A stretch of DNA of 64,000 bases from Hoyosella levis (GCF_026008515.1 NZ_BQYM01000011.1:62001-126000); one strand, 5' to 3'; shown: positions 1 through 9,301, numbered from the stretch's first letter. Notes: generated from the letters alone by a model not told the origin. A program made the numbers and translations.

Positions 1-53
1 CCTGGTCACTCAACTGCTCCAGCCTTTCTCGCCGGCCGCGCGACAGGCGGGGA

Positions 54-578
54 TCACTTCAGCGGCAACGGGATTCCCGCGACCACCAGGACAACTTTCT
101 CGCATTCCTCCGCGATGCGCGCGTTCAACACCCCGATCTCGTCCCGGAATGCCCGGCCCGACCGGGTCTCGGGCACGATGCCCATCCCTACCTCGGGGGT
201 GACGAGCACCAGCGGGGCCGGGTAGCGGGCTACGGCGTCGACGAGGCCGTCGACGGCTGCGCGAGCCCGCTCCGGCTCTGCCCACGCATCGAGGCGATCC
301 ATCACCGACGCGAGCCACATGCCGAGGTCGTCGATGATCGTGGGCGAGGCCGGTTCGCGGTCGAGCTCGGCGACCAGGTCCTCGGTGCGCACTGTCATCC
401 AGTGCGCCGGGCGCCTCAGCTGGTGCGCGTGCACGCGCCGCGCCCATTCGTCATCACCAGGACGATCGGGTGCCGTCGCGATGTAGCGAACCTGCTCGGC
501 CGTCGCCCAGGCGGAGATCACCTGCTCGCCATGGCCAGACTTGCCGGATCGCGCTCCTCCGAGGACCAGGCAGCGCAT
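54..578 (-). CDS. cobU: Adenosylcobinamide kinase / adenosylcobinamide-phosphate guanylyltransferase
   Basis: This 174-residue protein is the bifunctional CobU/CobP enzyme of late cobalamin assembly. It phosphorylates adenosylcobinamide and then transfers GMP to give adenosylcobinamide-GDP in the cytoplasm. The N-terminus carries the family P-loop GGARSGKS (residues 7-14), followed by the IATAP segment and a conserved HxxxR stretch (HAHQLRR). Length is normal for the family. The residue after the P-loop is GHGEQ where most members have an xxAE motif, a mild deviation. The ATG lies six bases after the stop of the upstream DUF3043 gene, so the two are probably co-transcribed. The partners cobT and cobS would be expected just beyond the left edge but are not in view. 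Confidence 0.93.
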   Translation of the reverse strand: MRCLVLGGARSGKSGHGEQVISAWATAEQVRYIATAPDRPGDDEWARRVHAHQLRRPAHWMTVRTEDLVAELDREPASPTIIDDLGMWLASVMDRLDAWAEPERARAAVDGLVDAVARYPAPLVLVTPEVGMGIVPETRSGRAFRDEIGVLNARIAEECEKVVLVVAGIPLPLK

Positions 579-584
579 GGCGGG

Positions 585-1283
585 CTAGACCGCGTCGCCT
601 GGCCGGACCTGTGGCTTGGGCACCCGCAGCCGACGGATCTGTGTCGCGCGGACGAAGGCGTACCAGCCAATGCCCAGGCCAGTATCGTCGCTGTCGGGGA
701 AGCGCTCGCGGACCCGGTTGCTGATCTGCCGGCCCAGCACGATCCCCTCGATGATCATGAAGATGAGAAAGACCATCATGCCCAGCGTGATGATGGCCTG
801 GATGTCCGGCGGCATGAACAGGGTCAGCAGCACGAGCAGCGCCAGCGGCATGAACAGGCCAGCGAGGTTGCGCCGCGCATCGACGTAGTCACGGGCGAGC
901 TTGCGGGTCTTTCCCCGGTCCCTGGGCAGCAAGTAGTCCTCGTCGCCGGCCATCATGCGGGCCCGTCGCTCATTGGCGCGCGAGCGGCTCTCGGCGTTGA
1001 AGCGCTTGCGCTCCTCCTTGGACATCTTCGGCTTCTTGCGCTGCTCGGCCTTGAGGGCCTTCTTGCGTGCTCGTGCCTCGGCTCGCGTCATCGGGGGAGG
1101 CATGAGGGGGCCGCGCGCGCCTCGGCGGGCCTCGTTGCGCTTCGGGGTGGGGCGGCCCTTGCCGGGGGTGTGCCCGGAAGGCTGCGCCGACTGCCCCTGC
1201 TCCAGCTGGTCCTGGGCTGGTCCGTCCTTCGCGGAGGGATCATCAGGATTGCTGCCGCTGCTGCCACGTCCGGTGAGTTTCAC
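585..1283 (-). CDS. DUF3043 family membrane protein (Rv2206-like)
   Basis: This 232-residue protein has no known function. Residues 1-135 are highly charged: a Pro/Gln-rich start, then a Lys/Arg/Glu/Ala-rich stretch with EARARKKALKAEQRKKPK, then a conserved EDYLLPRDRGK motif. Two hydrophobic segments follow at about 139-158 and 161-184, and the C-terminal 45 residues are basic. This matches the DUF3043 family that sits beside the glycerate kinase and Fe-S carrier genes throughout Mycobacteriales. I chose the GTG that gives VKLTGRG because it fits family N-termini; reading further upstream adds low-complexity sequence. It probably heads an operon with cobU, which starts seven bases after this gene's stop. 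Confidence 0.85.
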   Translation of the reverse strand: MKLTGRGSSGSNPDDPSAKDGPAQDQLEQGQSAQPSGHTPGKGRPTPKRNEARRGARGPLMPPPMTRAEARARKKALKAEQRKKPKMSKEERKRFNAESRSRANERRARMMAGDEDYLLPRDRGKTRKLARDYVDARRNLAGLFMPLALLVLLTLFMPPDIQAIITLGMMVFLIFMIIEGIVLGRQISNRVRERFPDSDDTGLGIGWYAFVRATQIRRLRVPKPQVRPGDAV

Positions 1284-1405
1284 GGGTTTTAGGGTAGGCG
1301 ATCTGGTGATCCGGGCAAACCAGGGCACGCTTGCGGGCAGTCGGATGTGGTTTTCCTCGCACCTGGGTGGCTTCAGGGGCGCAGAGGGCCGGCGATACTG
1401 GTGGC

Positions 1406-2509
1406 ATGAGGATCGTGCTGGCCCCGGACTCCTTCGGGGGCACGCTCTCGGCACGCGAGGCCGCGCTCGTCATGCGCGACGCGTGGCTGGCCGAGCGGCC
1501 GGGGGACCAGGTCGATCTCCTCCCGCAATCCGACGGCGGCCCCGGATTCGTTGACGCGCTGGCCACGCGGGGTGGCGAGGTGCTCGAGGCGACCGTGAGC
1601 GGGCCACTTGGTGGCCGCGTGCGGGCGCGCTGGTTGCTCCAGGGCGCGGGTCGTCCGGAGCAGGCGCCGGGCCGGGTCGCGTACGTGGAGGCCGCTCAAG
1701 CCTGCGGGCTGCACCTGCTGCCTGGACCGCCCACGCCATCCTCGGCCTGGGCGGCCACGAGCGCGGGTGTCGGGGACCTGCTGCTTCAGGCAGCCGGGCA
1801 GCAGCCCGGATCGATCGTCGTGGGGCTGGGTGGCACGGCCTGCACGGACGGTGGCTGCGGCATGCTCGAAGCGCTGGGTGGGGTCGAGCAGGGTCGGCGG
1901 GTGCTCGCCGGAACGACGCTGGTCGCTGCGACGGACGTCACGAGCCCTTTGCTCGGGCCACAGGGCTCGGCCCAGGTTTTCGGCCCGCAGAAGGGCGCTG
2001 ATGCGCGCCTGGTCGCTCGGCTCGAGGAGCGGCTTTCCCGGGCGAGCACCTGGTTGCTCGACGAGCAGGGGGATGCCGTGGCCTTGCGCGAGGGGGCCGG
2101 CGCGGGCGGTGGGATCGGCGCTGCGCTGCTCGCGCTCGGGGGCGAGCGTGTCTCGGGCGCGCGGCTAGTCCTCGACGCCACGGGCCTCGGTGATGCCTGG
2201 GGCAAGGAACGGCGGGTGGATCCGATCGACCTCGTGATCACGGGCGAGGGGCGACTCGATGCCCAGACGCTGGCCGGTAAGGTGGTGGCCGAGGTGGCGG
2301 GCCGGTCGCTCGCGACGGCCGGGGCGGATCGCGTGCCCGTGATCGCGGTGGTGGGCAGTTGCACGCTCGACGAACCGGATTGGCGACGGCTGGGGCTTGA
2401 TGACATCCTCTCGCTGTCAGTGCTGCGCGGGTCGATGAGCGCTGCGATCGGGGACGCCGCGGCGGCGCTCGCGGATGCCATTTCGCTGCTTGCTCGTCGG
2501 TACCACTAG
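1406..2509 (+). CDS. glxK: Glycerate kinase (type 1, GlxK/GarK family)
   Basis: The 367-residue product phosphorylates D-glycerate with ATP, feeding photorespiratory, glyoxylate or serine-derived glycerate into glycolysis. The start matches the family signature (M-R-I-V-L-A-P-D-S-F, then GTLSA), followed by LPQSDGGPGFVDAL, the equivalent of the usual ADGGEGT motif. Near the C-terminus, DLVITGEGRLDAQTLAGKV is the most conserved family block, so the active site looks intact. The ATG at 1406 places the APDSF motif at residue 6, as in relatives. The gene is divergent from DUF3043, with about 120 bases between them for promoters. It is the positional homologue of Rv2205c. Confidence 0.93.
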   Translation: MRIVLAPDSFGGTLSAREAALVMRDAWLAERPGDQVDLLPQSDGGPGFVDALATRGGEVLEATVSGPLGGRVRARWLLQGAGRPEQAPGRVAYVEAAQACGLHLLPGPPTPSSAWAATSAGVGDLLLQAAGQQPGSIVVGLGGTACTDGGCGMLEALGGVEQGRRVLAGTTLVAATDVTSPLLGPQGSAQVFGPQKGADARLVARLEERLSRASTWLLDEQGDAVALREGAGAGGGIGAALLALGGERVSGARLVLDATGLGDAWGKERRVDPIDLVITGEGRLDAQTLAGKVVAEVAGRSLATAGADRVPVIAVVGSCTLDEPDWRRLGLDDILSLSVLRGSMSAAIGDAAAALADAISLLARRYH

Positions 2510-2625
2510 GGCACGGGCGGCCCTGATCGGCGCATGGACGGGTAGGGGAATATCCGGAACAGGAGTACCGTTGGACCAAGCACCGGAATGTGCACGGTAA
2601 TTCTGTAGGACCTGAGGGAGAACGC

Positions 2626-2976
2626 ATGACTGTGCAGAACGAGACCACCACCCAGGGTGTGACGCTGACGACCGCTGCGGCGGCGAAGGCAAAAACGCTA
2701 CTGGAGCAGGAGGGTCGCACTGACCTCTCGCTGCGCATCGCGGTGCAGCCCGGCGGTTGCGCGGGCCTGCGCTACCAGCTGTTCTTCGATGATCGCACGC
2801 TCGATGGCGACCATACCCTTGAGGTAGAAGGCGTCACTCTTGCTGTCGATCGCATGAGCGAGCCCTACCTGCATGGCGCCGTCATTGACTTCGTTGACAC
2901 GATCGAGAAGCAGGGATTCACGATCGACAACCCGAACGCGACAGGCTCCTGCGCGTGCGGCGACTCGTTCAACTGA
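2626..2976 (+). CDS. erpA: A-type iron-sulfur cluster carrier (HesB/ErpA family)
   Basis: This 116-residue protein delivers Fe-S clusters to target apoproteins. It has the three conserved cysteines of A-type carriers: C45 in PGGCAGLRY and C109 and C111 in the C-terminal GSCACGDSF. The ATG at 2626 follows a purine-rich GAGGGAGA Shine-Dalgarno. It is the counterpart of Rv2204c. Its position close to the bc1-aa3 genes is conserved in Mycobacteriales and fits a role in supplying clusters, for example to the Rieske protein, though that link is inference. A strong hairpin at 2993-3021 ends the transcript. Distinguishing ErpA from IscA or SufA by sequence alone is uncertain. Confidence 0.9.
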   Translation: MTVQNETTTQGVTLTTAAAAKAKTLLEQEGRTDLSLRIAVQPGGCAGLRYQLFFDDRTLDGDHTLEVEGVTLAVDRMSEPYLHGAVIDFVDTIEKQGFTIDNPNATGSCACGDSFN

Positions 2977-2992
2977 CACGCTGACAACGTGG

Positions 2993-3021
2993 GGGCGGTC
3001 TGGCTCATGGCCAGGCCGCCC
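2993..3021 (+). terminator. Rho-independent-like terminator after the Fe-S carrier gene
   Basis: GGGCGGTCTGGC pairs with GCCAGGCCGCCC over 12 base pairs (one G-T wobble) around a five-base loop, followed by CTTTCG. It begins 16 bases after the stop codon. The U-tract is short, as is common in actinobacteria. Confidence 0.75.
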
Positions 3022-3079
3022 TTTCGCGTGCGATGAAACAACCATTGACCGGCATTTCCCGGTGCGTGTGCTTGCATGA

Positions 3080-4135
<1,056 letters not shown>

Positions 4136-4155
4136 CGGCCTTCGACCTGATCCGG

Positions 4156-4183
4156 AGCCGGGTACCTCCAGGGGTGCCCGGCT
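4156..4183 (+). terminator. Terminator after adoK
   Basis: AGCCGGGTACC pairs with GGTGCCCGGCT over 11 base pairs (one wobble) with a six-base loop, followed by TTGTTCGTT. It starts 21 bases after the adoK stop. Confidence 0.8.
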
Positions 4184-4267
4184 TTGTTCGTTAGCGGGGT
4201 GGGGGAGCGAAGCGTCACCGTCGTTCGAGCGTCCAGCAGCATGGCATGTGACTAGCGACCTAATAGA

Positions 4268-4294
4268 TAGTGCACTAATTAGTTGTGCACGACT
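4268..4294. promoter_or_regulatory. Putative MarR operator overlapping a leaderless promoter
   Basis: Three nested palindromes lie 24-50 bases before the marR ATG: TAGTGCACTA (4268-4277, perfect), CTAATTAG (4275-4282, perfect) and AGTTGTGCACGACT (4281-4294, one mismatched pair). GTGCAC occurs twice at 15-base spacing. A plausible promoter is TTGTGC (4283-4288), 17 bases, TATCTT (4306-4311). This would start transcription at or next to the ATG at 4318, giving a leaderless mRNA. The downstream palindrome covers the -35 box, which fits autorepression. This is inference from pattern and position. Confidence 0.6.
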
Positions 4295-4317
4295 AGAGCG
4301 GGCGCTATCTTTAAGGC

Positions 4318-4767
4318 ATGCCCGCCCCCGACCCGCTAGCCCTCGACCGCCAGGTCTGCTTCGCCCTCGCGGTCGCCAATCGCGCCGTCCTCGCCGTTTA
4401 CCGGCCACTCCTCGAGCCCATGGGGCTCACGCATCCGCAATACCTCGTCATGCTTGCCCTGTGGGAGCAGGAGCCACGATCGGTCCGCAATATCGGCGAA
4501 GCGCTCCAGCTGGACTCGCCCACGCTGTCACCCCTGCTCAAGCGGCTCGAGGCGGCAGGACTGCTCACCCGGGCCCGCAGCCACCAGGACGAACGGCAAC
4601 TCGAGGTCCACCTCACCGACAAGGGGCGAGCGCTCCGTGCCGAGGCCGAGAAGATCCCGCCCGCTGTCATGCGCAGCCTGGGTGTCACCGAGGCGCAGAT
4701 CACCGAGCTCCACGACGTCCTCACCCGCATCAATATCGCCGCGCTTGATGCAGGAGCCCTCTCATGA
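4318..4767 (+). CDS. MarR family transcriptional regulator
   Basis: The 149-residue protein has the MarR winged-helix layout. An N-terminal dimerisation helix includes RQVCFALAVANRAVLAVYRP. The wHTH core spans about residues 35-105, with recognition-helix segment LQLDSPTLSPLLKRLEAAGLL and wing DERQLEVHLTDKGRAL. The C-terminal helix completes the dimer interface. MarR proteins usually repress their own operon and release DNA on binding a phenolic ligand or on oxidation. One cysteine (C14) lies in helix 1, so a redox mechanism is possible but unproven. The ATG has no clear Shine-Dalgarno, consistent with a leaderless transcript. Its stop overlaps the next ATG (ATGA), so it is translationally coupled to the DUF5313 gene. 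Confidence 0.9.
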   Translation: MPAPDPLALDRQVCFALAVANRAVLAVYRPLLEPMGLTHPQYLVMLALWEQEPRSVRNIGEALQLDSPTLSPLLKRLEAAGLLTRARSHQDERQLEVHLTDKGRALRAEAEKIPPAVMRSLGVTEAQITELHDVLTRINIAALDAGALS

Positions 4768-5153
4768 CCAGCAACGCCACCCGCCCCGGCCCGCTGCAAT
4801 GGATCGGCTACAGCTTCGGCCGCACCCTGCCGCCCAGCATGCAGGACTGGGTGCGCAACGATCTCACCGGGGACTGGGCCGTGCCGCGGCATCTCCTCCG
4901 CAGCATGGCGCCGTTCGTTCCGATCTACGCGCTCGGCTTCCTGCTCCCGGGACCGCTCAGCCTGCGCGCCGCGGTCGTCCTGCTCGGCGTGCTGCTCGCG
5001 CTGTTCTACTCGGCCGCCTACATGGAGCCCAACAGGGCCCGGCGGCTCGAGCGCCACGGCCTGCCCAGCAATCTCCAGAACCCCAGGGCCGCCGCGCGCC
5101 ACGCGCGCGAGAAGCAGCGCTACGAGGAGGCGCACGGCAAGCACACCGGGTAG
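4764..5153 (+). CDS. DUF5313 family membrane protein
   Basis: This 129-residue protein has the N-terminal pattern of DUF5313, a family found mainly in mycolic-acid bacteria. PLQWIGYSFGRTLP is followed by WVRNDLTGDWAVPRHLLR. A single helical hairpin of hydrophobic sequence lies at about residues 47-86 (PIYALGFLLPGPLSLRAAVVLLGVLLALFY in total), and the tail is charged (residues 90-129). It overlaps the MarR gene by four bases, so it is probably the main target controlled by that regulator. No enzymatic motif is visible. The family has no established function. Confidence 0.8.
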   Translation: MTSNATRPGPLQWIGYSFGRTLPPSMQDWVRNDLTGDWAVPRHLLRSMAPFVPIYALGFLLPGPLSLRAAVVLLGVLLALFYSAAYMEPNRARRLERHGLPSNLQNPRAAARHAREKQRYEEAHGKHTG

Positions 5154-5190
5154 CTCGCCGGCGGGCTCTAGCCGTGGCCCGTCGGCGAGC
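5153..5190. terminator. Bidirectional terminator between DUF5313 and asnB
   Basis: GCTCGCCG pairs with CGGCGAGC, and inside it CGGGC pairs with GCCCG, joined by a G-T wobble. The result is a 14-base-pair stem around a ten-base loop. It fills the 50-base gap between the convergent genes. Confidence 0.75.
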
Positions 5191-5204
5191 CGGACGTCAC
5201 GCGA

Positions 5205-7136
5205 TCACAGGGTGACGGGGTACTGGTGATCCTCGATCGCCGGGGTGATCCGCTCCTCCACGAAGATGCCATGCCACACCATGAAGGTGAGCAGGGTCCA
5301 CAGGCGCCTGCTGTGGTCGGAGACGCCCGCGCGGTGCTCCTCGAGCATCTTGCTGACCGCGGCCAGATCGAGGATGTGATCGGTGCCGGATTCCGCGATC
5401 TGATCGCGCGCCCACTCGTACAGCTCGGGTCCGCGCAGCCAGTGCCGCAGCGGCACCGGGAAGCCCAGCTTCGCGCGGTGCAGCACATGGTGGGGAACGA
5501 TGCCCTCGAGCGACTGCCGCAGCGCATGCTTGGTGGTCTCGCGGGTGATCTTCTGCTTGTAGGGGATCTTCTCCGCGACCGCGAGCACCTCGGGATCAAG
5601 GAACGGCACGCGCAGCTCCAGCGAGTTCGCCATCGTCATCTTGTCCGCCTTGACGAGGATGTCGCCGCGCAGCCACGTGAAGAGGTCGAGGTGCTGCATG
5701 CGCGCCACCGGGTCCCAGCCCTCGGAGCGGGCATAGATCGGTGCCGTGACGTCCATATGCGTCCACTCGGGCCGGAAGTCCCGCAGCACCGCGCGCAGGT
5801 GATGATCCTGGAAGCTGCGCGCGTTGCCGTAGTAGCGCTCCTCGAGCCGCTGCGAGCCGCGCTGCAGCAGGCTCTTGCCGCGCTTGCCCTCGGGCATCCG
5901 GTCCGACAACCGGGCTGCAGCACGGCGCATGCCCGGTGTCAGCGCGCTGAACGGCCGCAGCGACAACGGCTCGCGGTAGATGGTGTAGCCACCGAACAAC
6001 TCATCCGCGCCCTCGCCGGAGAGCACGACCTTTACATGCTTGCGGGCTTCCCGGGCCACGAAGTACAGCGGGACGAGCGCCGGGTCAGCGACCGGATCAT
6101 CGAGGTACCACACGATCTCCGGGATCGACTTGGCGAACTCCTCCGGCCCCACGATCTTCACCACATGGCGCGCACCGATCGCCTCGGCGGATTCCGCGGC
6201 CACGTCCACCTCGGAGTAGCCCTCGCGCTCGAAGCCCGTGGTGAACGTGATCAAGTCCGGGTTGTGCCGGATCGCGAGCGCGGCGATCGCGGTCGAATCG
6301 ATGCCGCCGGACAGGAACGAGCCGACCGTCACATCCGCGCGCATGTGCTTCGCGACGGAATCCTCGAGCGCGGACGCGATCTCGTCATAGCGCTTCTGCG
6401 CCGCATCCTTGCCCTTGGCGAACGGCACCACCGGGAACGACGGCTTGAAGTAGCGCGTGATGCGCGGCGCCTCGCCCGGCCGCACCCACGCGTAGCAGCC
6501 CGACTCGAGCCGACGGATGCCCGCGTGCAGAGACTCGGGCTCGGGCACGTACTGCAGCACCAGGTAGTGCTCGGTCGCGCGCGGGTCGAGGCCGAGGTCC
6601 AGCTTCAACAGGTCCGCGGCCTCGAGCAGGCTCTTCTTCTCCGAGCCGAAGCCGAAGCCACCGGGGGCATCCGCGATGAACAGTGGCTTGATGCCAAACG
6701 GATCGCGAGCGATGAACAGCTCGCGGGTCTCGGTGTCCCAAACCCCGAACGCGAACATGCCGCGCAGTCGCTCCACCGCGCCCGGGCCCCAGTGGTGGAA
6801 CGCCGCGACGATCGTCTCGCTATCGCCCTCGGTGCGGAACTCGGCGCCGTGCTCGCGGGCCAGCTCCTCGCGGAGCTCCAGGTAGTTGTAGATCTCGCCG
6901 TTGAACGTCAGTGCATACCGCTCCGGGTTCTCCGGAGGCCCCCAGCGCAACGGCTGGTGCGAGTGCGCGATGTCGATGATCGAGAGCCGGTTGAAGCCCA
7001 GCGCCAGATCTGCGTCATGCCACGTGCCCGCCTCATCCGGACCACGATGGCGCATGCAATGCAAAGCCTCTCCCAGCCGCGGCGCCACCTCCGCGGCAGA
7101 CCCGTCCGGAGTCAGAATTCCCAGGAGGCCACACAC
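5205..7136 (-). CDS. asnB: Glutamine-dependent amidotransferase AsnB/LtsA
   Basis: The 643-residue protein has an N-terminal class II glutaminase domain (residues 1 to about 215) and a C-terminal ATP-dependent synthetase domain with the pyrophosphate loop SGGIDS at 276-281. Family members are annotated as asparagine synthase. The Rv2201/LtsA group is tied to amidation of meso-diaminopimelate in peptidoglycan and to lysozyme resistance in mycolic-acid bacteria. The start must be GTG 7136, because this gives V-C-G-L-L-G with the catalytic cysteine at position 2, exposed when the first residue is removed. Upstream in-frame starts would bury it. Length fits Rv2201. I favour the cell-wall role, but the sequence does not exclude asparagine synthesis. 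Confidence 0.92.
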   Translation of the reverse strand: MCGLLGILTPDGSAAEVAPRLGEALHCMRHRGPDEAGTWHDADLALGFNRLSIIDIAHSHQPLRWGPPENPERYALTFNGEIYNYLELREELAREHGAEFRTEGDSETIVAAFHHWGPGAVERLRGMFAFGVWDTETRELFIARDPFGIKPLFIADAPGGFGFGSEKKSLLEAADLLKLDLGLDPRATEHYLVLQYVPEPESLHAGIRRLESGCYAWVRPGEAPRITRYFKPSFPVVPFAKGKDAAQKRYDEIASALEDSVAKHMRADVTVGSFLSGGIDSTAIAALAIRHNPDLITFTTGFEREGYSEVDVAAESAEAIGARHVVKIVGPEEFAKSIPEIVWYLDDPVADPALVPLYFVAREARKHVKVVLSGEGADELFGGYTIYREPLSLRPFSALTPGMRRAAARLSDRMPEGKRGKSLLQRGSQRLEERYYGNARSFQDHHLRAVLRDFRPEWTHMDVTAPIYARSEGWDPVARMQHLDLFTWLRGDILVKADKMTMANSLELRVPFLDPEVLAVAEKIPYKQKITRETTKHALRQSLEGIVPHHVLHRAKLGFPVPLRHWLRGPELYEWARDQIAESGTDHILDLAAVSKMLEEHRAGVSDHSRRLWTLLTFMVWHGIFVEERITPAIEDHQYPVTL

Positions 7137-7407
7137 AGCGCACAACACCTCAATCCACGATCAGCGCAGGGGCCACCACGGCGCCCCCGGACAAGCTGGG
7201 CAAACTCTTTCGCTAGGGAGTATGCCGCAAAACTTTCACCCGCATGAGGAGACCCGATAGTGCCGGCTGCAAACGCGTGGTCTACGCTGCGTAGTATTCA
7301 GGCTCAAGGGTTTGATCCGTGCGGATCCGCGCGCTCGCGGGGTCGGCACACGGTAGGTCTGAACAGGTTAGGTCTGCACATGGTGTGGCAACCAGGAAGG
7401 CGTGAAC
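7137..7407. promoter_or_regulatory. Divergent asnB/ctaC promoter region with direct repeats
   Basis: This 271-base divergent gap must contain promoters for asnB and for ctaC. Near ctaC, TAGGTCTG occurs twice (7354-7361 and 7369-7376) in the wider context GGTAGGTCTGAACA and GGTTAGGTCTGCACA, a 15-base direct repeat step. AGGAAGG at 7394-7400 is the ctaC Shine-Dalgarno. I could not assign -35 and -10 boxes with confidence. Confidence 0.4.
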
Positions 7408-8475
7408 GTGGCACACGGTAGTCGGCGTCGGATTGCGCGACGGACTGGGCTAGCGGCGACTCTCGGTATCGCTGCCGTGCTCCTTTCGGGCTGCTCCATC
7501 GACAATACGGTTCTTCGATTCGGCTGGCCCTCGGGTATCACCCCGCAGGCCGAGATGATGCGCGAGTTGTGGACATGGTCGGTGGTCGCTGCTCTCGTTA
7601 TGGGTGTTCTGGTCTGGGGGCTTACCTTCTGGACCGTGGTGTTCCACCGCAAGAAGAAGGGTGACCCCGACTTCCCGCGGCAAACGGGCTACAACGTGCC
7701 CCTCGAGCTGCTCTACACGGCAGTGCCCTTCGTCATCATCGCGGTGCTGTTCTACTTCACCGTCGTTGTGCAGAACTACGTCAACGACAAGGAGCACGGC
7801 GAGGCCGACGTCGTTGTCGACGTCACCGCCTACCAGTGGAACTGGAAGTTCGGCTACCGCAACATCGACATGGGCGACGGCACACCGATCTACGATGGCG
7901 CCGATCCTGAGGGCGGCCCCCAGCTCGGCTCCGCGGGAGGCGAGGATGACGACCACGGCAACAGCTACGGCCGCATCCACGGCTCCGAGCGGGGCGAGCT
8001 CGACTACCTGAGCTACAACACCATCGAGACCCTCGGCTCCAGCGAGGAGATCCCCGTGCTCGTGCTGCCGACGAACCGGCGCATCGAGTTTGTCCTCGCC
8101 TCCGCCGACGTCGTTCACTCCTTCTGGGTGCCCGAGTTCCTCTTCAAGCGCGATGTGATGCCGAACCCCGAGGCTAACCGCTCCGACTTCTCCTTCCAGA
8201 TCAGCGAGATCGAGGAAGAAGGAGCCTTCGTCGGGCGCTGCGCCGAGATGTGCGGCACCTACCACTCCATGATGAACTTCGAGGTCCGCGCGGTGAGCCC
8301 GGAGCGGTTCGCCGAGTACATCGAGCTGCGCAAGCCCACCGTCGATGGCGGTCAGGGCCTGACCAACGCTCAAGCGCTCGAAGCGATCGGCGAGGAGCCG
8401 GTATCCACCAGCACCGTGCCGTTCGTCACGCAGCGAGAGGCACAGACCGCGATCCCCTTCCGTTCCGGCAACTGA
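7408..8475 (+). CDS. ctaC: Cytochrome c oxidase subunit II (aa3-type)
   Basis: This 355-residue subunit carries the CuA centre that takes electrons from the cytochrome c domains of QcrC in the bc1-aa3 supercomplex. It starts with a lipoprotein signal, with lipobox LLSGC and lipidated C29, then two transmembrane helices (about residues 52-78 and 101-123). The periplasmic cupredoxin domain has YQWNWKF and the CuA ligands in CAEMCGTYHSMM (C278, C282, H286, M289). An Asp/Gly/His-rich insertion near residues 155-185 (GGEDDDHG) is typical of actinobacterial CtaC. I chose GTG 7408 over 7402, because AGGAAGG ends seven bases before 7408 but only one base before 7402. Confidence 0.95.
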   Translation: MAHGSRRRIARRTGLAATLGIAAVLLSGCSIDNTVLRFGWPSGITPQAEMMRELWTWSVVAALVMGVLVWGLTFWTVVFHRKKKGDPDFPRQTGYNVPLELLYTAVPFVIIAVLFYFTVVVQNYVNDKEHGEADVVVDVTAYQWNWKFGYRNIDMGDGTPIYDGADPEGGPQLGSAGGEDDDHGNSYGRIHGSERGELDYLSYNTIETLGSSEEIPVLVLPTNRRIEFVLASADVVHSFWVPEFLFKRDVMPNPEANRSDFSFQISEIEEEGAFVGRCAEMCGTYHSMMNFEVRAVSPERFAEYIELRKPTVDGGQGLTNAQALEAIGEEPVSTSTVPFVTQREAQTAIPFRSGN

Positions 8476-8507
8476 CGCCCCCGCACTGAACAAGGACGTG
8501 TTCTGAC

Positions 8508-8924
8508 ATGAAGATCGAAGCCAAGCTCTTCGAGCTGCTCACGGTGTTCTTCTTCCTCACCGCCATCCTGTATGGGGTGTTCACCTACACCTCGCGTGCC
8601 GGGCTGGAATGGGCCGGGCTCACCGCCATCGTGCTCACCGCGGGCCTGACCCTCATCATCGGCACCTACTTCCGGTTCGTGGCACGACGCATCGACACCC
8701 GGCCCGAGGACTACGAGGAGGCCGACATCGAGGACGGCACCGGCGACCTCGGCTTCTTCAGCCCTGGCAGCTACTGGCCGGTGCTGCTTGCCCTCTCCGC
8801 CGCGCTAGCAGGCATCGCGGTCGCGTTCTTCTACATGTGGCTCATCGCCGTCGCCGCCGTGATCATTCTTGTCGCTGCCGCAGGACTCGTCTTCGAGTAC
8901 CACTGGGGCCCCGAGAAGCACTGA
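8508..8924 (+). CDS. ctaF: Cytochrome c oxidase subunit IV, actinobacterial type
   Basis: The 138-residue membrane protein is the actinobacterial subunit IV of the aa3 oxidase (Rv2199c-like). It has four predicted transmembrane helices in two pairs, at about residues 9-28, 36-56, 88-107 and 110-130. Between them lies an acidic cytoplasmic linker with RPEDYEEADIEDGTGDLGFF, a hallmark of this family. The C-terminus EYHWGPEKH is also conserved. It lies 32 bases after ctaC and is surely co-transcribed. In mycobacteria mmpS3 lies nearby, but it is absent here. A hairpin at 8951-8994 ends the unit. Confidence 0.93.
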   Translation: MKIEAKLFELLTVFFFLTAILYGVFTYTSRAGLEWAGLTAIVLTAGLTLIIGTYFRFVARRIDTRPEDYEEADIEDGTGDLGFFSPGSYWPVLLALSAALAGIAVAFFYMWLIAVAAVIILVAAAGLVFEYHWGPEKH

Positions 8925-8950
8925 CAACCGCAGAACCGCCTAGTTCGACA

Positions 8951-8994
8951 CCGAAGCCCTCCAGCGCCGATTCCCACGCGCAGGAGGGCTTCGG
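8951..8994 (+). terminator. Terminator after ctaC-ctaF
   Basis: CCGAAGCCCTCC pairs perfectly with GGAGGGCTTCGG over 12 base pairs around a 20-base loop. It begins 26 bases after the ctaF stop. There is no strong U-tract. Confidence 0.65.
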
Positions 8995-9253
8995 CGTGCG
9001 GAATGGGCTACTGACAGCTGGCCGCGGATGAGTCCCGCAGCCGCATGCTCATGGCTGCGGGCTGGTCTGGCCGCCGCATTGGTTTGGCCGCCGCATTGGC
9101 GCCCAGGCTCCCTCCTGCGGCGCGATAACTCCCTCCGCCGGCCCCTAGGAGGGCGGTTCGGCCTACGCGCCGTGGTGGGCGATTGCGGCTGTGTAGCTAG
9201 TCCAAGGGTGGCGGAGCAACGGCCCCATGTGTCCAAACGCTCCGAATGCCGTC

Positions 9254-9301
9254 ACACGCGATGGAAGCCGACCTGGGAATCCGGCGACTTCTATCGCGTT
9301 T
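9254..9301. repeat. Imperfect inverted repeat, ACGCGATAGAAG family, copy 1
   Basis: The left arm ACACGCGATGGAAGCCG (about 9254-9270) and right arm CGACTTCTATCGCGTTT (9285-9301) are complementary with a few mismatches. The right arm core TTCTATCGCGTTT recurs exactly at 23409-23420 and, inverted, at 23373-23385, in the other repeat-rich gap of this window. Confidence 0.65.

Noticed and set aside
5226-7247. Plus-strand open frame of 673 codons over asnB
   Set aside because: Antisense shadow of asnB, with low-complexity Arg/Gly/His/Leu content and no family resemblance.
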